33,787 nt of DNA from Spirochaetales bacterium (lineage in GTDB: Bacteria > Spirochaetota > Spirochaetia > JAFGXN01), in NCBI GenBank assembly GCA_016936615.1, contig JAFGXN010000108.1:1-33787 (forward strand), read 5' to 3'. Shown piece after piece: positions 8,659-15,253 of the stretch (its first letter is position 1; each line of letters begins with the position of its first letter). The position numbers and the translations under genes were made by a program. The notes below the pieces were generated by a model, which saw only the letters and a list, made by a program, of their open reading frames with translations, had not been told where the DNA came from and searched no databases.

Positions 8659-9660
8659 ATGAAAAAGGTTGGATTAACCACGACTGTGCCTGTCGAGGTT
8701 GTCTTTGCTGCAGGCTGTGTCCCTGTGGATTTGAATAATTTGTTCATTGTCGCGCCTGATTCGCAGGCCTACACCGAGTTTGCAGAGCTTGCAGGCTTTC
8801 CGCGCAGTATCTGTGCTTGGATCAAGGGGCTTTACTCGGTCGCTTTACAACATAATATTGATACTGTTGTCGGGGTGGTCGAAGGAGATTGCTCGAACAC
8901 GAGATCGTTGATTGATATCTGGAAGCTCAAAGGCCTAGAGATTGTTCCATTCGGATTCCCATACTCGAAAGATTATTCTGAGATTGAGAGGCAGATTTGC
9001 AGATTGATGGAGTTTTTTTCTGTAGAAAAAAAAGATGTTATTCGTATCCAGCATGAGTTGTATCCGATTCGGCAGCGGCTTAAATATCTTGATTCGCTGA
9101 CTTGGGAGGCAAACCTTGTCTCTGGCTTCGAGAATCATCTGTGGCAGGTCTCGGCAAGTGATTTCTGCGGCGACTACAAGAAATTTGCCCAGGACTTGGA
9201 GGATTTTATTGCTACGGCAGAGGCCCGAACCCCATATCCTGATACCGAAGTGAGGCTTGGTCTTGTCGGAGTTCCGCCAATCCTCAAAGATCTCTACGAC
9301 GTGGTAGATTCGCTTGGCGGTCGCGTTGTCTTTAACGAGGTCCAGCAAGCCTTCACCCTCGCAGATCAGCCCGAAGATGCAGATATCAACCAGATGTATC
9401 TTGATTTTTCTTATCCATACGGGGTTGAGGATAGAATCGAGGCGATAAAGATTGAGATAGAGAAGCGGAGATTAGATGGAATTATCCATTACACGCAGAG
9501 TTTCTGCCACCGTGGAATCGATGATATTATGTTTAAGTCGAAGTTGGATCTGCCCATACTGACAATTGAGGGGGATCTGCCTGGCAATTGTGATTCGCGG
9601 ACGCGGCTAAGGCTTGATTCGTTTCTGGATATGTTAAAAGACTTGAAGGAGTCGCGATGA
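8659..9660 (+). CDS. 2-hydroxyacyl-CoA dehydratase D-component family protein (HgdB-like), que operon
   Basis: A 333-aa protein of the HgdB/BcrC/FldC superfamily (COG1775). Members hold iron-sulfur clusters and receive an electron from an ATP-hydrolysing activase, for dehydration or difficult reductions. Family landmarks are visible in order: AAGCVPV (Cys20), a cluster-ligand segment RSICAWIKG (Cys52), VVEGDCSN (Cys78), QSFCHRG (Cys283), and a C-terminal LTIEGDLPG...RTRLRLDSFLDML block. It is shorter than typical dehydratase subunits (about 370-430 aa) and stands as a single catalytic subunit instead of an alpha/beta pair. It begins nine bases after the riboswitch platform, with GGAG five bases upstream. 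Its last four bases overlap the activase start (ATGA). The context (preQ1 riboswitch, queDEC) makes acyl-CoA chemistry unlikely and suggests a role in queuosine synthesis. That is inference. Confidence 0.85.
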   Translation: MKKVGLTTTVPVEVVFAAGCVPVDLNNLFIVAPDSQAYTEFAELAGFPRSICAWIKGLYSVALQHNIDTVVGVVEGDCSNTRSLIDIWKLKGLEIVPFGFPYSKDYSEIERQICRLMEFFSVEKKDVIRIQHELYPIRQRLKYLDSLTWEANLVSGFENHLWQVSASDFCGDYKKFAQDLEDFIATAEARTPYPDTEVRLGLVGVPPILKDLYDVVDSLGGRVVFNEVQQAFTLADQPEDADINQMYLDFSYPYGVEDRIEAIKIEIEKRRLDGIIHYTQSFCHRGIDDIMFKSKLDLPILTIEGDLPGNCDSRTRLRLDSFLDMLKDLKESR

Positions 9661-10418
9661 ATTTACTAGGCATAGATATTGGCAGTAGAGCAGTGAAGAT
9701 TGCGATTTTCAAGGAAGATAAACTTTTTTCCCATAAAATCCTCTCCACAATCGACTTCTACAAGCATCATTGTATCCCAGATGCGAAGGGTATCCGACTA
9801 CAGCTAGAGAGTCTTGAGTTGCCGCAGATGGAGAAGATTGTCGCTACTGGCTACGGGCGGAATAATATTAAGCTGCAAGAGGCGACTGTGATAAATGAGC
9901 TGAAGGCTCATGTCTACGGGATCTTGTTTCAGACTCAGTTGAGGGATTTTACCCTTGTAGATATTGGCGGTCAGGATTTTAAGATTATAAAGGTAGAAAA
10001 AGGGATTATTGTCGATATGTTGCTCAACGACAAGTGTGCTGCTTCAAGTGGCCGTTATCTTGAGAATATGGCAGCTATCCTTGATATGCCGCTTCAGGTA
10101 TTGAAGCAACACAGTCAGAACCCAGTGGCGCTGAGTTCGACTTGTGCCGTCTTCGGGGAGAGTGAGCTTATCGGGAAGATTGCTGATGGTTGCAATATGC
10201 AGGAGATTGCTGCGGGGGTGAATTATTCACTTTACAAGAGGATTTTGCCTCATGTAAAAAAGCTGCAATCGCAGGTGGTTGTCCTCTCCGGGGGTGTGGC
10301 TAAGAATACAGCCTTAGTCTCATTTTTTCAGAAGGATTTTGCTCATGTGGTGATTCCGCCTAAGCCACAGATAAATGGGGCGCTTGGTTGCGCCTACTAT
10401 GGATTGAAACGAGGTTAA
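9657..10418 (+). CDS. ATP-dependent activase of the HgdC/BadF family, que operon
   Basis: A 253-aa ASKHA-fold ATPase (CoA-substrate-specific enzyme activase family). As a homodimer, members bind one [4Fe-4S] cluster and inject a low-potential electron into the HgdB-type partner on ATP hydrolysis. Phosphate-binding motif 1 is GIDIGSRAVK (5-14), and phosphate 2 is VDIGGQDFK (101-109). The two cluster cysteines are in NDKCAASSGRYLE (Cys127) and SSTCAVFGESE (Cys163). The adenosine motif is LSGGVAKN (210-217). All key residues are present, so it should be active. It is translationally coupled to the preceding gene by a 4-bp overlap, and queD starts two bases after its stop. This gives the operon a dedicated electron donor plus acceptor pair. 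The family assignment is firm, while the role in Q synthesis is inferred from context. Confidence 0.92.
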   Translation: MNLLGIDIGSRAVKIAIFKEDKLFSHKILSTIDFYKHHCIPDAKGIRLQLESLELPQMEKIVATGYGRNNIKLQEATVINELKAHVYGILFQTQLRDFTLVDIGGQDFKIIKVEKGIIVDMLLNDKCAASSGRYLENMAAILDMPLQVLKQHSQNPVALSSTCAVFGESELIGKIADGCNMQEIAAGVNYSLYKRILPHVKKLQSQVVVLSGGVAKNTALVSFFQKDFAHVVIPPKPQINGALGCAYYGLKRG

Positions 10419-10419
10419 T

Positions 10420-10803
10420 ATGAAGATAGATGTTACAAAAATTTTTACATTTGACAGCGCACATTCGCTTGTCGATTATGATGGGGCTTGTCAGTATCTG
10501 CACGGCCACACCTACAAGCTAGAGGTTACAGTGCGAGGTGAGCGAGATTCTAGTGGAATGGTAATTGATTTTACTGATTTGAAGGCGGTTGTCAAGGAAA
10601 ATGTACTTGATTTGATGGATCACAAGTTCTTGAACGAGGTCTTTGACTTTAACACAACTTGCGAGAATATGATTGTCTGGATTTTTGATATTTTAAATAG
10701 AAAAATTTCAGATAATCGTCTATTTCTGCAGAAAATCGTGCTCTGGGAGACTCCAACCTGCTTTGCAACTCTTGAACGTGAACAATTTCTGGCTCAGGAG
10801 TAG
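10420..10803 (+). CDS. queD: 6-carboxy-5,6,7,8-tetrahydropterin synthase
   Basis: A 127-aa PTPS-fold enzyme that converts 7,8-dihydroneopterin triphosphate to 6-carboxytetrahydropterin, the first committed step to the 7-deazaguanine ring. Zinc ligands are His15 (FDSAHSL), His28 and His30 (LHGHTY). The catalytic Cys24 lies four residues before His28, the CxxxHGH spacing typical of QueD. MDHKFLNE contains the conserved Asp-His pair, and the substrate-binding ETPTCFATLE is at the C-terminus. The length is normal. The gene sits two bases after the activase stop, and its own 3' end carries the ribosome-binding site of queE. It is part of the riboswitch operon, with queE and queC following in pathway order. 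Confidence 0.95.
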   Translation: MKIDVTKIFTFDSAHSLVDYDGACQYLHGHTYKLEVTVRGERDSSGMVIDFTDLKAVVKENVLDLMDHKFLNEVFDFNTTCENMIVWIFDILNRKISDNRLFLQKIVLWETPTCFATLEREQFLAQE

Positions 10804-10805
10804 TG

Positions 10806-11438
10806 ATGAAGGTTAATGAGATTTTCTACAGTATTCAGGGTGAGTCCCTGTCTACTGGGCTACCGACGATTTTCCTGCGACTTACCGGGTGCAATCTGCG
10901 CTGCAGCTATTGTGACACTCGCTACTCCTACGACGATGGGGCTGAGTTCTCCGTTGAAGAGGTCTTGCGACAGATTAAGGGGTTCTCGTGCAAGCGATTG
11001 TGCATCACCGGCGGGGAGCCTCTCTTGCAGCGACAGGAGATTTTCCCGCTGATCGAGAAATTGCCTGACTACCAGATTAGTATTGAGACAAATGGTTCGC
11101 TGCCGGTTGGAGATTTTCTGCGATTTGGCAATCTCAGCCTGGTCGTGGATGTGAAATCCCCCGCGTCGCTTGAGTCTGCGAACAACCATTACGAGAATCT
11201 CAGCCTTGTCCGACCGCAAGACCAGGTTAAGTTTGTGCTAGCAGACAGAGACGACTATGAGTTTGCAAAGAAAATAATTAACGACTATCAGATAAAGGCT
11301 ACGAAGCTCTTCTCCTGCATCTACGGGCGATTGGAGCCGCAGCAGTTAGTCGAGTGGATTCTCGCAGACAATCTTGACGTGAGATTTCAGCTTCAGATCC
11401 ACAAATTTATCTGGGATAGTAATAAGAGAGGTGTATAA
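10806..11438 (+). CDS. queE: 7-carboxy-7-deazaguanine synthase (radical SAM)
   Basis: A 210-aa radical S-adenosylmethionine enzyme that contracts 6-carboxytetrahydropterin to 7-carboxy-7-deazaguanine. The [4Fe-4S] motif is Cys29-x3-Cys33-x2-Cys36 (GCNLRCSYCDT), and the SAM-binding GGEP is at 69-72. The N-terminal FYSIQGES is a QueE hallmark that contacts substrate. The start was set at ATG 10806, five bases after AGGAG (10796-10800). A GTG at 10803 overlapping the queD stop is in frame but too close to the ribosome-binding site. The queC start overlaps the stop by one base (TAATG). Cluster assembly makes this a second oxygen-sensitive enzyme in the operon, alongside the HgdB/HgdC-like pair. 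Confidence 0.95.
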   Translation: MKVNEIFYSIQGESLSTGLPTIFLRLTGCNLRCSYCDTRYSYDDGAEFSVEEVLRQIKGFSCKRLCITGGEPLLQRQEIFPLIEKLPDYQISIETNGSLPVGDFLRFGNLSLVVDVKSPASLESANNHYENLSLVRPQDQVKFVLADRDDYEFAKKIINDYQIKATKLFSCIYGRLEPQQLVEWILADNLDVRFQLQIHKFIWDSNKRGV

Positions 11439-12109
11439 TGGGTGAAAAAATCAAAAAAGCAGTGGTTCTGCTCTCTGGCGGACTAGATAGCTGTACATGT
11501 ATGGCGGTTGCTCAGGAGCAAGGCTATGAGTTGTATCCGATGTCGTTTGACTATTCGCAACGGCATGACAGGGAGGTTGAACTTGCACGGCAGATTGGTG
11601 AGTTCTACAAGGTTCCAGACCACAAGATTGTGAAGATCGGGAATTTTGGCGGAAGTGCTTTGACTGATAAGAATATTGATGTTCCTGACTACTCTGGCGA
11701 AGAACATATTCCTGTAACCTATGTTCCTGCTAGAAATTTACTCTTTCTAAGCTACGCGCTTGGTTACGCGGAGGTTCTGAAGGCAGATGCAATCTTCATT
11801 GGAGTTAGTTCAGTTGATTACAGTGGATATCCTGATTGCAGACCTGAGTTTATAGAAGCCTTTCAGAATGTCGCTGATGTTGCAACTGTCGAGGCAATTC
11901 TAGGAAATAAGGTAAAAATTGAAACTCCCTTAATATCATTGACTAAGGCAGATACAATCAAGCTAGGGCTACGACTTGGTGCACCATATCAGCTGACAAC
12001 AAGTTGTTACCGTGGAGGAGATAAAGCCTGCGGTCATTGCGATAGTTGCACCCTTCGTTTGAAAGGATTTGAAGCAGCTGGATTTGTCGATCCCATCGAG
12101 TATGAATAA
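11438..12109 (+). CDS. queC: 7-cyano-7-deazaguanine (preQ0) synthase
   Basis: A 223-aa ATP-dependent PP-loop enzyme that converts 7-carboxy-7-deazaguanine and ammonia to the nitrile preQ0. The PP-loop is SGGLDS at 13-18. QRHDREVELA (41-50) and VPARN (96-100) are conserved QueC segments. A C-terminal zinc site is formed by Cys190, Cys198, Cys201 and Cys204 (SCYRGGDKACGHCDSC). The length is normal. It is the last gene of the operon, so the encoded pathway stops at preQ0. QueF, which would reduce preQ0 to preQ1, is not in the window. No strong terminator follows, only a weak AT-rich hairpin around 12107-12130. Confidence 0.96.
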   Translation: MGEKIKKAVVLLSGGLDSCTCMAVAQEQGYELYPMSFDYSQRHDREVELARQIGEFYKVPDHKIVKIGNFGGSALTDKNIDVPDYSGEEHIPVTYVPARNLLFLSYALGYAEVLKADAIFIGVSSVDYSGYPDCRPEFIEAFQNVADVATVEAILGNKVKIETPLISLTKADTIKLGLRLGAPYQLTTSCYRGGDKACGHCDSCTLRLKGFEAAGFVDPIEYE

Positions 12110-12187
12110 AAATCTAATTTTTCCCGGATTTTATTGTTTTAACGACAAATTTTAACTTTTTTCTAACCAAAATTAGCCTTCTCGTGG

Positions 12188-12193
12188 TATTAT
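12188..12193 (+). promoter_or_regulatory. Putative extended -10 box for the ABC ATPase gene
   Basis: TATTAT preceded by TGG, a TGn extended -10 arrangement. The -35 region is poor. It predicts a start near 12200 and a leader of about 30 bases ending in GGAG at 12220-12223. Confidence 0.4.
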
Positions 12194-12229
12194 TTAAATA
12201 TAAAAAATTTAGAAAAGTTGGAGATAGTA

Positions 12230-12904
12230 TTGTTAGTCGCAGAGTCAATTTCAAAGAGATGTAATTTGGGAAAGTTTTTAGTTAAGGATTTTTCATTTGA
12301 GTTTAAAGATGGTCTCTATATTATTAGAGGAGCAGAGGGAAGTGGGAAGACTACGTTAAGTTTGATTCTTTCCGGAGGTTTGAGACCAGATTATGGAAAT
12401 GTTAAGATACTAGGGAAAAATCTTTATCGTCGTTCAGATGATAAATTTTTGAAGAAGGCTGTGGGTACTTTTTTCCCTGTTCCTCTAGTTATTCCGTATA
12501 TAAGTGTTCTTGACAATGTTATGCTTTTTTCTGGATCTAGAAAGGGTGTCACTCGCAAAGGAGAGCGTCATAAAGCCTTTAACTTGTTAGAGTCGGTTGA
12601 ACTTTTTTCGATGAGAAAGATGTTGGCTAATGAGTTGTCGTTGGGTCAAATGCAGCGGGTTGCTCTTTGTCGAACCCTCTTCACTAATCCTCAAATATTA
12701 ATTGCTGATGAGCCTACGTCAAATATTGATACCTATTCTGCTTCGATTCTGGAGCAGAGGATTTTAGATTTTTCCAATAAAAAAAGAAGGCTTGTAATTG
12801 TCACAACAAACTATGAATGTTGCAATTTCCTAGATGTACCTGAGAATCGCTATATCTCGTTGAGTCGGCAGAGTCGTTTCGAGATGTGTGAGATAGATAA
12901 TTGA
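12230..12904 (+). CDS. Orphan ABC transporter ATP-binding protein with altered Q- and H-loops
   Basis: A 224-aa ABC ATPase resembling the LolD/MacB/FtsE group in size. Walker A is GAEGSGKTT (34-42), the signature motif LSLGQ (136-140), and Walker B ILIADEPTS (156-164). Two normally invariant residues are changed. The Q-loop position is Pro (TFFPVP, residue 83) instead of Gln, and the switch position after TT is Asn194 instead of His. Hydrolysis may be slow, or the protein may work as a regulatory half. The start was set at TTG 12230 because GGAG lies six bases upstream. A TTG at 12218 is in frame but overlaps that site. No permease gene is adjacent on either side, so the partner is unknown. 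Confidence 0.85.
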   Translation: MLVAESISKRCNLGKFLVKDFSFEFKDGLYIIRGAEGSGKTTLSLILSGGLRPDYGNVKILGKNLYRRSDDKFLKKAVGTFFPVPLVIPYISVLDNVMLFSGSRKGVTRKGERHKAFNLLESVELFSMRKMLANELSLGQMQRVALCRTLFTNPQILIADEPTSNIDTYSASILEQRILDFSNKKRRLVIVTTNYECCNFLDVPENRYISLSRQSRFEMCEIDN

Positions 12905-12970
12905 TGATTTTTTTTATCTAATTTTTAAAAAATCTTCAATATGTTTGTAGGTGTTTATTTATAAGAAAGC

Positions 12971-12999
12971 TTGACAAAATTCTTTTTAATACTGATACT
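12971..12999 (+). promoter_or_regulatory. Promoter of the cNMP-binding/GGDEF operon
   Basis: A perfect TTGACA (12971-12976), a 17-base spacer and GATACT (12994-12999). The predicted start is near 13006, giving a short leader with AGGA at 13019-13022, seven bases before the ATG. Confidence 0.7.
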
Positions 13000-13029
13000 T
13001 TTAATATAACATTTAAATAGGATAAATTT

Positions 13030-13557
13030 ATGACAGAATTAGAAGAAAAAGCGCTAGAGACATTGGCATCAACTCAGATGTTCAGGTATTTTGAAAAAGA
13101 GAAAATTTTGAGAATGGTTGAATTAGGAGATGTCAAAGTCTATCAGAAAGGCGAGTGTATTGTCCGTGAGGGGAATTTGAGCAAGAGTTTGTACATTATT
13201 GTTTCAGGAAGTACAGATATAAATGTTAGCCGGGACGAGCAGGATGTCTATATTTGCACAATCGGTGAGGGCGAGGTCTTTGGCGAGGCAGGAATATTCT
13301 CCTCTGTCAAGAGAACTGCGAGTGTTGTAGCTAGTGATGATGTTATCTTGTTGGCGTTAGACCGGGACAGATTGCTTGAGTTCTTGAAAGAGGATAACAC
13401 CTCGGGAATTCAATTATTAATGGTTGTAATATATAGCCTTTTAAAAAAATTAAGAACCGCAAACAGAGATTTGGCATATGAGCGCCAGGCTGATATCACT
13501 CAAGATGATATTGATAGCATGATTAGAGGTTTGCTTGATGATGGGGGAAAGGAGTAA
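13030..13557 (+). CDS. Cyclic nucleotide-binding domain protein without DNA-binding domain
   Basis: A 175-aa protein built from one cNMP-binding beta-barrel (about 20-125) and a C-terminal helical tail. The phosphate-binding cassette FGEAGIFSSVKRTAS (84-98) retains the Glu86 and Arg95 that contact ribose and phosphate in CRP-type domains, so ligand binding is plausible. The nucleotide identity cannot be read from sequence. There is no helix-turn-helix, unlike CRP/FNR regulators, so it probably acts through protein contacts. The stop is at 13555-13557, and the next gene (GTG at 13561) uses a ribosome-binding site that overlaps this stop. The two are therefore co-translated, which points to a joint role with the membrane diguanylate cyclase. 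Confidence 0.9.
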   Translation: MTELEEKALETLASTQMFRYFEKEKILRMVELGDVKVYQKGECIVREGNLSKSLYIIVSGSTDINVSRDEQDVYICTIGEGEVFGEAGIFSSVKRTASVVASDDVILLALDRDRLLEFLKEDNTSGIQLLMVVIYSLLKKLRTANRDLAYERQADITQDDIDSMIRGLLDDGGKE

Positions 13558-13560
13558 TAA

Positions 13561-15153
13561 GTGCCATTTGTTTTTGCACTTTTTTCATTTTTAATAAGTT
13601 ACTATTATCTAAACCTTGGGATAAATGTCCTTAAACGTGGGAAGAAGTCTTTCTTGAAATTTATCTTTTTTCTGTGTTGTTTTTGCTACACCGTGTGGTC
13701 TTTTTTTTATACATTTATATACTATTCAAACGATTCAAATGCTTCGCTTATAATGATTCGTTACTCGGTGCTGGCCTGGGCTTTTTTGCCCTCTTTGTCA
13801 GCACTTTTTGTTATGTTCTTTATTGCAAAGAGAAAAATTGTTTTAAAGGCGATAGTATTTGTCTTTATGATGGCTATCTCTATTGGATTTGTGGTTGCCT
13901 CTCTTTCTGGGAATTTAATGGCAATTTTTATTAAGAGGACGCCATATGGATGGATTGAGTACGCAGATTTAAATAAATCTTACTCACTTCTTTTTACCCT
14001 CTACACAAGTATCTGTTTTATTTTTAGTGTGATTGGTCTATTCATTTTGAGATTGAAGGCTAAATCTTTTAAAGAAAAAAAACAATCAAGTTTGATCCTC
14101 TTTGGTATTGCCTTAACCTTTTTGGTTACAATTGTCGCGGAGATATTTCTTCCTATTATTGGAGTGAACTGGATTCCCTCTTTTGGCCATTTTTATGGAA
14201 TATTTTTTGCTGTGAGTGTCGAGGTTGCCTTGTTAAATTATAACCTTTTGCAAAATACCTCGGAGATTGTGCTTGAGAATATCTTGCCCCATATTAGGGA
14301 TCTTGTTATTTTAGTTGATCTAGAAGGTCATATCGAGGATTCTAATTTGGATTCCACTTTTTTTAAGGATGATCCGCAAAGGGCAAGGAGGATTCAAGAC
14401 CTAGATGAGTTGTTTATAGATGGACAGGCTTTTCGTGACAATTTTTATCAAGAGTATCTCTCTGGTAAGAGACACCTGGAGATGCATGATGTCCAGATGA
14501 GTTTTTATGATGATAGAAAGTTTCCTGCTGATATCTACTTCACTGTGTTGTCTGATAGGTTTGGTGATGATATAGGTTTTCTCTTGGTAATTAAGAATAT
14601 ATCGGAGATGAAGAATTTACATCAAATTACAGATAAGTTACAGGATTCAAATAAAAAGCTTATCCATCTAGCTGAGACAGATGCCTTGACTCAGGTTAAG
14701 AATAGAAAAAAAATGGAAGATATTCTAGATCTCGAGATGATTGTCGCGATGAAATATAGAACACCTCTTTCCATAATCATGTTTGATCTTGATAATTTTA
14801 AAGAGATAAACGATAATTTTGGGCATGATGTGGGTGACCAGGTATTGGTTCTTGTCTGCAATGAGGTTCAATCGCTTATTCGTAGTTCTGATGTACTTGG
14901 TCGTTGGGGTGGTGAGGAGTTCTTGGTCGTGTGTAGAAATACAGATATTGAGAGTGTCTCTCTTCTTGCAGAGCGGATTAGGCTTGGTATTATGGAGTTA
15001 AGCAAGCAGGGAGTTGTTGATTTCATAAGCGCAAGCTTCGGAGTCGCTGAGTTTAGCAGTGAAGAATCTAAGAATAAGCTTCTTATTCGACTTGATAAAG
15101 CAATGTATAGCTCCAAACATCAAGGTAAGAATTGCGTATCAAAGGCTCAATAG
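13561..15153 (+). CDS. Membrane diguanylate cyclase (7TM-PAS-GGDEF)
   Basis: A 530-aa inner-membrane sensor. About seven hydrophobic helices span residues 1-228 in the pattern of the N-terminal 7TM region found on some histidine kinases. A PAS domain (about 235-345), a short coiled linker and a GGDEF domain (about 365-530) follow. The active site is GGEEF at 450-454, with the inhibitory I-site RSSD at 441-444 five residues upstream. It should synthesise cyclic di-GMP under product feedback. The start is GTG 13561, preceded by AAGGAGT (13549-13555). The gene is coupled to the cNMP-binding protein upstream. It is the second GGDEF protein in the window, and the first is soluble and sits at 3401-6292. 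Confidence 0.93.
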   Translation: MPFVFALFSFLISYYYLNLGINVLKRGKKSFLKFIFFLCCFCYTVWSFFYTFIYYSNDSNASLIMIRYSVLAWAFLPSLSALFVMFFIAKRKIVLKAIVFVFMMAISIGFVVASLSGNLMAIFIKRTPYGWIEYADLNKSYSLLFTLYTSICFIFSVIGLFILRLKAKSFKEKKQSSLILFGIALTFLVTIVAEIFLPIIGVNWIPSFGHFYGIFFAVSVEVALLNYNLLQNTSEIVLENILPHIRDLVILVDLEGHIEDSNLDSTFFKDDPQRARRIQDLDELFIDGQAFRDNFYQEYLSGKRHLEMHDVQMSFYDDRKFPADIYFTVLSDRFGDDIGFLLVIKNISEMKNLHQITDKLQDSNKKLIHLAETDALTQVKNRKKMEDILDLEMIVAMKYRTPLSIIMFDLDNFKEINDNFGHDVGDQVLVLVCNEVQSLIRSSDVLGRWGGEEFLVVCRNTDIESVSLLAERIRLGIMELSKQGVVDFISASFGVAEFSSEESKNKLLIRLDKAMYSSKHQGKNCVSKAQ

Positions 15154-15193
15154 TAAATATCTTGTAAATGCGCCTTAAAATCAATAAAAAATC

Positions 15194-15222
15194 TTTACAG
15201 CTAGATTTTCCTGACTTATAAT
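15194..15222 (+). promoter_or_regulatory. Promoter of the vWA/SUMF lipoprotein
   Basis: TTTACA (15194-15199), a 17-base spacer and a perfect TATAAT (15217-15222). Transcription should begin near 15229, downstream of the first in-frame ATG (15227), which therefore cannot be the translation start. Confidence 0.75.
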
Positions 15223-15253
15223 AACTATGATTATTATTGTTAGGAGATTTTTA

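Noticed and set aside
12906-12934. GATTTTTT/AAAAAATC inverted repeat after the ABC ATPase gene
   Set aside because: Only A-T rich pairing and no T-run downstream; too weak for a terminator call.
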